In this document: one piece after another, positions 11,724 to 22,733 of the stretch | Layout of the letters: each line of letters opens with the position of its first letter | Numbering within the stretch: position 1 is the stretch's first letter | NCBI GenBank assembly: GCA_033439265.1 | Contig: JAVTVX010000010.1 | Span: 23,487,056 to 23,551,055, forward strand | Length of the DNA stretch: 64,000 bases | DNA from: Dillenia suffruticosa | Lineage: Eukaryota; Streptophyta; Magnoliopsida; Dilleniales; Dilleniaceae | Reading direction: 5' to 3' | Notes under the pieces: generated by a model | What the model was told of the DNA's origin: nothing | The model's input: only the letters and a program-made list of their open reading frames with translations | Databases searched by the model: none | Program-made: the position numbers and the translations under genes

Positions 11724-11808
11724 TTTTTTCACTGTTTGTGGGTTGTTTAAGGAGGATATGGATATTGGGGTAAGCAGGAATTTTAAGTTTGAGAATAGGT
11801 TTTGGGTA

Positions 11809-11817
11809 CTTATATAA
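11809..11817 (-). promoter_or_regulatory. TATA box of the PUB22/23-like gene
   Basis: On the minus strand the sequence reads TTATATAAG, about 90 bases before the ATG at 11723. This fits a plant TATA box with a leader of about 60 bases. Confidence 0.6.
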
Positions 11818-11897
11818 CAAGAAATTTGATGGGCGGGGTGTGCTACGCTAGTTGAAGTTGTGATAAATCAGAAAGTCAAAACACGGAAATAGTGGTG

Positions 11898-11937
11898 TTA
11901 GAGAGAGAGAGAGAGGGAGGGGGGTGTCTTAAATTAG

Positions 11938-11971
<34 letters not shown>
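11898..11971. repeat. Two (GA)n tracts upstream of the PUB22/23-like gene
   Basis: GA repeats at about 11898-11916 and 11939-11971 flank a short G-rich spacer. On the gene's strand these are CT-rich tracts 80-160 bases upstream of the TATA box. Confidence 0.9.
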
Positions 11972-11974
<3 letters not shown>

Positions 11975-14955
11975 TCGGTTTTAATACGGAGTCTCCATTA
12001 AGTTGGAACATCTTCAACAATTGTGTGGAGTTGGGCCGTCGGTGTTGCATGGGAGAGCTATAAGTAAATTCTTTTGACTTCATCGTATTTTTAACATAAA
12101 ATAAATTAATTAATCAAAGTGTGCTTATGAAGTAGTCAATCGTAGTTATGATGAAAAATAGTGAATCATTTGATTATGAGAGTGCCAACAACTTGGTCTT
12201 TTTAGGACTTCTTTTTGATAATATGAAGCAACTACTCCCTTAAGCTACCCACATAGATTCAATTCTTCCTGCATAGCCACACAGAATTAATCAAAGGAGC
12301 CTTCATAGCTTTAGCTTAAATGCAAATTAAAAGGAAATGCAAATTACATGTATAATGCTGATGGTTTGTTAAGTAAACACAACAAATATTTTATAATGTA
12401 AACAAATTTTAAATTTTGAATAAAAAAATGCATGCAAAATCACATATTAAACTTACAATATCGGAAGAGATTTAAAAGTAATTGTTTTTCATTTCGTCAT
12501 GGTATCAGCTTACCTTAAAAAATTACAATTATAATTTAAATCAGACATTTTATAGTAAATAAGAGTTTCATGTAAAAAGAATAGTAAAATTAATAATCTC
12601 TTTTTACATTTTTCAATAAAATAAAATATACAAAAATAATTTAAAATTTGTTTGATCAAGCTTATTATTTTCTTTCTGTACAGATATCATATTCATAGTT
12701 TCACATGGGTGTTGTACTATTGAACCATAAATTTTCCAGTTGTTAAATATGCAGGGAGCATAGAGATGAAGTCTAAAACCATAGTTGACTTTGGTTCGTA
12801 CTTGTATAAAGTTAAATACTTCTGCCCCGATTGCTAAGAAAAGAAAAAGGGAAAAAAGGTCAGAGGTAGTGCATGCATTAAACCTTTTAACTTCCAACTA
12901 TGTTCAAATTTCATGTGAACCTATACCAAGACATTGTGTATGCGTGACTTCTATTCTAAGTATAGCATGTAGGCTCAATTATTTTTACTGATTATAGGTT
13001 CGTCTGAATCTAACTGGAAGCACAATGGCTGTAAAGAAGATGCAAAAATGTTGTAGATTTCATATTAAAGATTATTGGTTAATGATCTATCATAGAATGA
13101 GAATGGTAAATAATTCTTTCCAAGAGGTTAAAAGTTCTTTCAATAAACTTAAACATTCGCGATCATCATCATCATCAGGGTTGGGACAGCTTATAAAAAG
13201 ATAATAAATATGTAAAATATTAAAATAGTAGAAGACTAGAATTTAAAGTAGTGTAAGCTAGGAAGATAGGCGTTGGCTTTCAAGAAAGGAGGGTAAGAGG
13301 CTAATGACATAGAAAGGAGATGAGCAGAGCAGTGGTCCAATTCTGGGTTGTGCATGAGCTGTTCCACGTTCAGACCTAGGAACCTCCATAAATAAATAAT
13401 ATAAATTCTATAGAAATTATCGATCCATGTCTAATGAGCCTAATTACTGGTGAGTGTCAGTCTCAGACTCCTCATGGCCGCAAAGGGTCACTCCAGGAAC
13501 GTGATATATGCCCTACCCTATCTTCAAATATTTGCTCTTAAAAGGAATGAAACCGATGCTATCCTCTTATATTTATTTAGAAAAGAAAAATAAAGGAAAA
13601 AAAAAAACCCTCTAGATATGTTACCCTTTGCAAGGTAGGAAATCGGTATACTAGTCTTGCAACATAATTTTGTATATTTGGAAAAAAATAATTCAAAAAA
13701 AAATACTCACTTTCAAGCAAATGAGCTCTAAAAGAATCCAATGGTAGCTACTGGAGGCTTGAAATTTCAAACTTTGCAAAATTTCAACTTTGGGGGCAAG
13801 CATTTATTTGAATTCGCAACTTTTTCCAGAAAATTTTGAGTCGAGGGGTCAACCCCCGCAAGTTGGGCTTCCCTTGGCCCTCAAACACGGAAGGACACAC
13901 GTCTCTGCATGCAATAATTAATAAGATTCCACGTCAATCATACTCACAGACTGAGTTCAGAAATTCTATAGACGAAGCATCAATGGTTAAGCCCATTCAT
14001 ATCCACAATTACATACCCTCCTCAAGTTATTGAATGTTACAGTAATGCCTCTCTCTCTATCTCTCTGCAAAAATTTTAATTTCCTTACCAATTGTTCAAA
14101 TATCCACTTTCCAAAAGAAAGTAAAAGGAAATAATAAAGGCCTGCAGGGTCATACATTGATCCAATCGTATGGTCATTGAAGTAGTGACTCAAAAAGTCG
14201 TGTGCCCAACACTCCCCAAAAAAGGGAGTTGCTAGCAAAACTCTCTTACCTATTGCCTATCAGCAATGGAGGACAAATCTTTTCACTGTACAAGAAGATC
14301 ATAAAGATTCCTAGGTAGTACACACCGGAACGGTGGGCGGTTAATGAAATGCGGTCAGTTGCAAATTATGAAGGTTGAGCTGTGGGCATGGCAGTCGCCA
14401 CGGCCACACGAGATTTAAAAAGTGGGATTTGAGAGTTCAGGACGAAAGGGATGAAATAGTAGAGAAAACACATGAGAGAAGTTAGATTAAAACTTTTTAA
14501 AATGCTTATTCTATATATTATTCTAAAGGCTATCTTAAAAATCTCATTATAGACTATAAATAGGCAGTAATTTTTTTTTCCACGAAATCTTTTAAAGAAA
14601 GAAAGGAGGAGCGTCCAGGGAGATTCACAACGATAGATCGCGAGACCCGGAGTAGTAGGCTTGATTCAGGCCATTTAAACTTGGGCTTTGACATCTTCAA
14701 CTTCTGAGGCCTGCCGTCAGGTCCATCCTGATTGTTGTGGTTGAATATCCAGTATAGTTGGGCTCATTAGCCCAATGCGTCCTGTCCGGCCATATCACCA
14801 CAGCTTCGTACTCTTGTTTGATCTGTACCAAATATATATATATATCTTGCTTGATTTCCTATTTTCTTTCTGTTTTATTTTATTTATTTATTTATTTTGG
14901 TGGGGAGGGGTTGGGGGAGGTGGGTAACATGCTATACCAACATAGATGCTTTTTC

Positions 14956-15142
14956 TACCAAATTTCTTTAGGTTAAGTGATCGGACACTCTATTTTTTTA
15001 ACTAATAGTCTTGAATTTGAATCCTGAGAATGGCGAAAAAAGATTTGGGAGAGTCAATCCCTAAAATGAGCATCACAATACTCGAACCACATTAGTCAGA
15101 TAAAAATCTGGATATCGGTGATGGAAACAAAAAAATAAATAA
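14956..15142 (+). mobile_element. SINE with target-site duplication
   Basis: About 187 bases between direct repeats ATGCTTTTTC (14946-14955 and 15143-15152). It has an A-box-like start (AGGTTAAGTGATCGGA), a B-box-like TTGAATTTGAATCCTG, a 3' end ATCTGGATATCGGTGATGG and an A-rich tail. The 3' domain resembles the SINEs at 3311 and 4050 (GATACTGG-like motif before the tail). Confidence 0.75.
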
Positions 15143-15816
15143 ATGCTTTTTCCTGGTTGGGAAAGAAAGCATGCCAATTAGGCTTTGGGCTACATTGCCT
15201 TTTTAATGAGAGAATATTAAACTTTTTTAATTAAATTTTTTAATTTGATTCTTGAAAATAGAAAAATAAGTATCGGAAAAGAGTTCGTAAATTAGACCTT
15301 ATAGTTTTTCGAATCAGATTAATTGAGTTTATGAATAAGTGATAGATCTTAAATGAGTGTAATATTTACGATCGATTTTATATTATTTTTGAATAAATAT
15401 TCCACTAATTTTTATATTTTGTGACATTTGATTTAGGATAAGATTTATTATGGAAAGAGAAGAAAAATAAGCTAAATTGGAGCAATTTTGCAAAGTATGA
15501 AAAATTAGACAGCAATACTCTTTTATTAGCACGTGGCCACGCGGATTTCAAGAGACAAGTAAAAGGTTTTGAAGATTTATTACAGTAAAATTTTTTTTCC
15601 CAATTGCATATTCAAGAGGAAATTCGGATGGAATTAGAGATATTGAAGATATTTATTCCATTTCTAATATTTTGAAAAAGAAATTTTTGAAAATATAAAT
15701 CTCAAATTATTTTACCTTTTAGGAACTTTTCTTTTATTTTAAACTTCTAAAATATTATCTCTCAGAGAGTTTTATTTTTTCTTAAAAACCAATTTGAATA
15801 AAGAATGAATTCTAGG

Positions 15817-15862
15817 GTTACACTCCTATATATACACTCTTATATATACAGGAGTGTTACAC
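15817..15862. repeat. Short palindrome (hairpin)
   Basis: Arms GTTACACTCCTATATATAC and ATATATACAGGAGTGTTACAC are complementary around a 6-8 base loop. It lies about 50 bases left of the large inverted repeat and may be part of the same insertion. Confidence 0.6.
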
Positions 15863-15908
15863 ATTGTTTAGTGGAACTTGGGAGAGAGGTGTGCAGCCCA
15901 CTTGGGCT

Positions 15909-17628
15909 GCAACCGGCAGCCATAGAGAGAGGTGTATCTCCTTACTTTTGGACATGAAAAGGGGATATATTTTGGGAGAAGGCAGCAGCAGTCGAGATGC
16001 ATATTCAACCATGTAGTCCAAGCTTTTTCTTTCCATTTCTTATTTATTTTAGTGAGCTTTTTTTAATGTTTTATTTTTAATTTATTTTCTAGTTAAGAGA
16101 TTATTGAAATCTTGATGAATGAGAATTGTAAGATCTAAATGATTTTATTGGCTTGATATTTGTGGGTATTTATTTAATCTCTATATTTAATATTTATGAT
16201 TGTTTTGGAATTGTTAAATAGAGCGTTATCTTTAATAATCTTAAAATAGTTTACAACAATTTAAAAACATTAAAATTTGTATGTTTTTAATAGAGTGGTA
16301 ATGACATAATTTTATAGTCTTGTAAGCGGTGAGATTTATGTCAAAAGATTAGATAGGTACCTTGGTTACTGAAGAAATAAGGAGAGATTGGTAAATTCGT
16401 GGTATTTAACGGCTATAACCAGTTTATTCGCATAATATCGAGTAATTTTTGTATCGATAATCAATCAAATACATCAAAATGAAAATAAATCATTTGATTA
16501 AATTTTACTTTTATTGACATTTTCTGTTTTAATTGACATTATTTAGTTGTTTTATTTTAGTTATTTTTCATTGATTTATTTATTTTTTGTTAGATTTAGA
16601 TAATCTCTCAAACCCCTCATATTTTTATTTTCTTTGAAAGAAATAAATATGTCGTTCCCTGTGGATTCGACCCTACTCACCCTAAACTCATCTTTAGTGA
16701 ATTAGGTAATTTTATTTTTGGTTGGTCAATTACCTACTTCACTAAAGATGAGTTTAGAGTGAGTATGGTTGAATCCACAGGAAACGACAGATTTATCTTT
16801 TTCAAAGAAAATGAAAATATAGGGGGTTTGAGAGATTATCTAAATCTAAAAATAAATAAATAAATCAATGAAAATTAACTAAAATAAAATAACTAAATAC
16901 TGTCAATTAAAAGAGAGAATGTCAATAAAAGTAAAATCTAGCCAAATGAGTTTTTTCCACCTTAATGTATTTGATTAATTATCGATATAAAAATTACTCG
17001 ATATTATGCGAATAAACTGGTTATAGCCTCTAAATACCACAAATCGACAAATCTTTCTTTACTTTTTCGATAATCAAGATACTATCGTTAATTACTTTTC
17101 TAATCGAAAGACAACCCAGAAGACGCTTATTGGATTTAATATTCCGACAGCATTAATATTTAGAGAGATCCAATTCTAATCAGTAAATTCCAACCTAAAT
17201 TTATTTAAATTAGATTATTTAATCTCTTGACATAAATCTCACCACTTGCGATGCCATAAAATTATACCAATTATCACTCTATTAAAAACACATAAATTTT
17301 ACTGTTTTTAAATAGTTGTAAACTATTTTAACGTTATTAAATATAACGCTCTATTTAACAATCACAAAATAATCATAAATATTAAATATAGAGATTAAAT
17401 AAATACCCACAAATATCAAGTAAAGAAGATCATTTAAATCTCACAATCATTATTTATCAAAATTTCAATAATTTTTTGACTATAAAATAAATTAAAAATA
17501 AAACATTAAAAAAAACTCACTACAATAAATAAGAAATGGAAAGAAAAAACTTGAACTACATGATTGAATATGCATCTCGGCTGCTACCGTTCCTTTTTCA
17601 TGTCCATGCACCTCTCCCTATGGCTGTC
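15909..17628. repeat. Large inverted repeat, about 1.7 kb, with a 16-base loop
   Basis: The left arm (15909-16711, about 803 bases) and right arm (16728-17628, about 901 bases) are reverse complements. At the centre, CATCTTTAGTGAATTAGGTA pairs with TACCTACTTCACTAAAGATG. Further out, GGATTCGACC pairs with GGTTGAATCC, TTATTCGCATAATATCGAGT is exact in both arms, and GGTGAGATTTATGTCAA and GAGATGCATATTCAA also pair. The right arm has roughly 120 extra bases (about 17085-17210) missing from the left. Otherwise the arms differ by scattered substitutions and small indels. The CCCTGTGGATTCGACC motif near the centre is a phrase I associate with plant LTR-retrotransposon non-coding regions, so two head-to-head element fragments are likely. 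There is no protein-coding content. Confidence 0.9.
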
Positions 17629-18660
17629 ATATCTCGTGATTGATGTTTTTTTCTTTTCAATTCTTGACAATTTTTAGTAAAATTTTTTATAAAGAGTTAA
17701 TCTTAAAAATAAAAAAAAAAATTAAAAATAAATCACTTAATATCGTTTCTTGATAACGGTATTGATAAAGATACTCAAATACCCAAAAAAAAAAAATAAA
17801 ATAGTTACCAACTGTAGACATGAAAACATCTGCCATTCGCGTCACGACACCACCATATGTTTCATGTACCCATGATTAATCTAGAGTTCTTTTTTGTCCG
17901 ACTCCCTAAAAAACCTTTCTTTTACCTGGGAAGGGTGTCTAAAAAGTTTTGTTTTCATGCTTTTCCCATAATTTAATAGTTGATAATCACGATGTTTTTT
18001 CTTTTTTTTTTTTTTTAAGAAATCTTATAAGATTGTATTTCCATTACATGGTAGAGTTAACTTGTCATGTGTAGATGTGAGTATGAACACTCGATCTGTT
18101 TTACAAAATAAGTTCTCTAATTTTCTATAACTAGTAATTAAGTCACGGTGACTCTAGCCAGGAGAAAATACCTGAGACCATAAGTTAGTAGCTAGCCTAG
18201 AGTTCACCATAAAAAATGAAACCTGGAAAGAAAAATAAAAGGAAGAACAAAGTGTCCTAGGAGTGTATCTTTTAATTTGTCCGAATGTTCCATATTGCTC
18301 ATTAAGTAGTGCGCCAAAGGGAGGCCCCAAAAGAAAAGAAGTGAGGAAAGCAAATATGCAATTGGTTTCGTTGTTCTTGTCGCTTAATTATTAGTATGGA
18401 AATCATTTCAATTAAGCTAATTATTGTTACGTGTACGAAGCCGATGGGGGGGTTGGTGGTGGTGGACAAGATCCAAGCACGTCACAGCCATCACAATTTT
18501 CACAGACATCTTTTGATCCTTTCAAGTTTTCTATGCTCCCACCCACCACCACTTCCTCCAATTGCTTTGCCCGTCTCTCGGCCTCTTGTCCATTTCTTGT
18601 TTCACTCCTGAGAATCTTTATTCAATTTTGGTCAGAGATTCCAATCAAATCATTTCAATT

Positions 18661-18661
<1 letters not shown>

Positions 18662-18707
<46 letters not shown>
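18662..18707. repeat. (CT)n microsatellite
   Basis: An uninterrupted CT tract of about 46 bases. Confidence 0.95.
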
Positions 18708-18709
<2 letters not shown>

Positions 18710-19885
18710 CGTGTTAGAAAACAGGAATTCATTGATTGGAAAAGTTATATACACACGGCGGCAAACTATACTCATATTCATAGAGTTGTAATTGACCAAA
18801 ATTACTACTCTTGCAAGAGGGACCTGTTTAAATCAAAGAGTCAACACAAATGTTACATTCTCGATGCACATACATCCTCTCCAGCTTGTCAATTCAAGCA
18901 TCAACTCTATTTCTCTCTCTCATGGGGCGCATGCCCGCACATGCAAAACTTCCCTAATGTAGGGTTGCCCATATTGAGTGGAATGGTGTGAAATCGAACT
19001 AAGCTTTTTGTATGTAAACCTAAACCCACCTCTTACCTACATTTTTATGCTTAAATGTTCAGGAAAATGATACAAGTTATGTAAACATATATATTTTAAT
19101 TGTTTATAATTATTGCATACATACTATAATTCGATTAACATACCAATAATTTACGATGTATAGTTACATTAAAATTAGGTTAAAAATATCTAGACTCGGA
19201 AAAATAAAGGATGTTTACATTCTTTTTGCCTTTTTTAGATGTCAGACAGAACGTTTTAGGAGGTTGAGGTAATGGCAAGCTCATTGAGGCTGTATTTGAC
19301 GGGTGGAATTCCAGGCAGATCTTTCAAGATCTTGCCTTTCGGTACATCTCATATATCTCACCACCTAATGATTTCTATGCTACCCCATGCCATTGTACCA
19401 TTGCATTCTAAATGTACTCCATTACATCCATTTAGGGAAAAAGATAAATCAGCTTAGAAAAGTAAGGTGTGTGGTGTATGTACTATAAAGTTTTAAGAAT
19501 TATTCGATTCAATTTTTGAATTCATAAACTTCGCAACTAAGTAGAAGTTGGGGAAGGATTTTGAGAGAAAGAGAGAGAGAGGGGGAGGGAGGGAGAAACA
19601 AAGTGGTGCCAATGCTAAAGTGAGTTGCTTTATAGAGGGGGGTGGGGTGATGTCCTTCATGTGTGTGATCGGACAATTCATATGTTGCGTGGATTTGGAT
19701 ATGATGTTTCACACTCTTCTTGGACAACTAATCCTTCGGACTTTCTTTCTTTCTAGCATACCCCAGAAAAAGGAACCCCCACCCGCGCCATACAACCCTG
19801 CCGAAAGCCAGAGGGCAATGAAGAAGGTTCCAAGGAATGGCCTCAGTCTCCCCTACCCCATTTTTCTTGTTTCATCGACTGATAC

Positions 19886-19888
<3 letters not shown>

Positions 19889-19922
<34 letters not shown>
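19889..19922. repeat. (AT)n microsatellite
   Basis: An uninterrupted AT tract of about 34 bases. Confidence 0.95.
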
Positions 19923-19925
<3 letters not shown>

Positions 19926-21388
19926 CATGAGAACCTCCAATATGCATGTTAGGAAAAATTATTAAATCAAACATAAAGTACATGGTTTGGCTGATATTTT
20001 ATATTCATCGCCATCTTACATTATTATTTAAATTCCATTCCATCAATCATTATAATAAATCAAATCATCAATGACACATGTTAACGGTAATACAATTTGA
20101 GTTACAAAACTTGCACATTATCTAAATATTCTTTTTTCAAAATTTTTATAAATGCGATATTCTTTTTCTTCCCTCTTTATTTTCTTTTCACAAACTATTT
20201 TTTATTTTCATACATTCTGGGCAACAAAATCATAACATGGAAAATGATAGAAATGACGGTAATTATGTGTATAATGAATTTTGGTGCATTTTCCCATAAA
20301 TCTGTTTTATATATAATATCTAGCAGTGATGCAGCGATTTAAAGTTACAATTCTACCGGTTTCCTCCTCCCTTTAGTTGAAGTGCTGATGGTTTCCCCCC
20401 TCCCCCCTAATGTCTCCCGTTATACTTGATGAAGGTCTTGTACCCCCCATAAAGCGTCTCTCTCTCTCTCTCTCTCTCTCTGTTTCTCTCTCTCTTTCTC
20501 CCCCCCTCGTTTTAAACATCGTATGACTATAGTCCACAATTATTGTAATCTTATTCTCAAATAATCCGCCTTCTTCTGATTATATATTCACAGAAATTGT
20601 TGAGAAAAATTAGTACTGAGGGAATTTTTTCTTTTTTCTTTTCATTTTGATTTTGTCTCTAAGAGGAAAACTTGTTTAGAATCACAAAGATCTTAATGGA
20701 GACAACAATTTTGATTAATCAACTTTCCAAGCTCAGCAGATTCTTGGGTTTTCGTTTACCACATATGAATAAATTCTGAGGAAGTGGCTATCAATCTCTT
20801 TGTAGCAAAGATCATGTAGAGATAGAATTTCTTTTATCGAATACTACAAGATAAGCATAATTTTGTTCTTATTTACGGTAAGTTGGATATTAAATTATTT
20901 TAATTAGGTTTCATTTCTTGAAAAAAACTATCTAATAGTAGCTTAAACAAACACACAATTTTTTTTTTTTAATAACAACTTTAATTTTGGATATGGATTT
21001 TATATTATTTACGTTAGTATTACCTTATAAAATTTTTAATTATTGAATTATCATTTAATAATTATCAATTTTTTTTATAATATAGGATGTGAAATGATCA
21101 ATGACCACCCAATAACAGCTCATCGAATACAAATTTTATGCATCTCAATAATTACAGAAATAATAGAAAATTTCTCAAATATAATTAACTAAATCTTTTA
21201 TTAGACACGTGTTGAACTCTCATGCGAGATCAAATCGAAGAACAAATCAAGATTCTGCTGGGCTGTATACCAATATTCTCATATTAGATGTTCTTTCTAT
21301 GGTCTCTCTCCCTGGTGGATGGTTCATTCATTCGCATGATTCAAAGGCCACCGCTGGTCTCACCATCACTAACCTAAAGGGGCTTGGA

Positions 21389-21475
21389 CCACGTATCAAG
21401 ACAAACCCCTAGCTCACGCTTCAACCCAAACCCGAACCTCCTTACGTGGCTTCACACCCATTTAGCCACGTGGCT
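21389..21475. promoter_or_regulatory. G-box/ABRE cluster without an assigned gene
   Basis: Three ACGT-core elements lie in 87 bases: CCACGTA (21389-21395), TACGTGGC (21443-21450) and the perfect 12-base palindrome AGCCACGTGGCT (21464-21475). ABRE and G-box motifs of this kind bind bZIP and bHLH factors and mark ABA- or light-responsive promoters. A CT-rich tract (about 21551-21573) follows, like a leader, and then short ATG-started frames (for example from 21644), but no gene I recognise. Confidence 0.4.
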
Positions 21476-22676
21476 CATTTCCATTCGCACTATACCTATC
21501 AACAACAAAATAACTATTTACAATGGAATTTTCCCCCAACATATTCTCGCATCTCTCTCTCTCTCTCTCTCTACTTTTCTTGCTTTTCCCTCTCTTTATT
21601 TTTCTTTCTGTACCATCAGATTGCCCCCAATCAGTCTAATAATGGCATGCAAGAGATCTTCTGCTTCTGCGAGAATAAAAAAGTTGGTCTAGTAAAGCCT
21701 CCTTGAAAAGCTTCCTAAAGCAACCCCTTGTTGGCACGAATATCTCTCTCTTTTTCTCTCTCTCCTTTTCTATTCTCGAACTCATCTTTTTCTCAGTAGA
21801 ATTAAATCCAAAGAAAAAAAAATGTTGAGGGAAATGAAAGAGGTTTTTGCCTTTTGTTGACATCTTTAGATTCAAAAGGGCCACTATAAGGGGATAAATA
21901 TGAATATTAATGCCAACTAGCAAACCATGTATTGTGCATGATGGGATTGTAAAACAAGAGAGAGAGAGAGAGAGACCATTAGACAATCGACACATTGACG
22001 TTAAACAAATATTTAATTGCAATCGCTCTATTAACTACTGAACTACACTATGAGTAGCATTTTTGAATTAGGCGTCCATTCTGCAATAGAAAAGGCTGGC
22101 TATTCGCAATGAAATTCTTCTTTTCCTAGTAAAGATATTCTTGACTACTATATAGGACAATACAATCTCTCGACAGCTTTTTCTTTTCTTTTTTTGACTG
22201 GCTCTCTCGACAGCTTTGCTGATTTATAATCAAGGATGGCCGTATATGGCAATGAATGGCTTAGAGACATTGAAAGGCATTAGTTAAGATTTTTTTTTTT
22301 TTTGCTAGTCAAATTAGCTCTCTTAATCATATGAGGGGTGGGGGAACATAAAAATCCAGATCAGTGGCTCGGGGGATTGAGCGAATCATTGTTTTTTTTT
22401 TTTTTCCTTTTTGTTTCATAAATTGATATTGGATAGTCGTATATGGACAAAAAATAATTTTGCATTGGAAATGAATACAAAAAGGAGGAGGGGCTAAGAA
22501 TGATGCGTATTATTGGAAGGAAAAGAGACAGTTGAGCTGAGCCCCGTGTGGACGTGTGTGCATCCTTCTGAAATGCTACCAGAGACCATCAGTGTTAGGG
22601 ACTCGCAAAATGGATACGATTTGATGATTCCCCTGAAAATTATTGCGGACAAAAAAAATATCTGCAACATTAGTCA

Positions 22677-22680
<4 letters not shown>

Positions 22681-22730
<50 letters not shown>
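22681..22730. repeat. (AG)n microsatellite
   Basis: Fifty uninterrupted bases of AG. Confidence 0.97.

Positions 22731-22733
<3 letters not shown>

Noticed and set aside
11724-11732. Three-codon N-terminal extension of the PUB22/23-like gene
   Set aside because: It would need a GTG start; the next codon choice, an ATG at 11723, sits directly before the conserved EDIEIP motif.
18431-18991. Open frame of 186 codons
   Set aside because: It runs through a 46-base (CT)n tract that reads Leu-Ser repeats in any frame. It has no recognisable domain and no splice or promoter context.
19548-19952. Open frame of 134 codons
   Set aside because: It is built on GA-rich DNA and an (AT)n tract that yields Tyr-Ile repeats. 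No homology is apparent.
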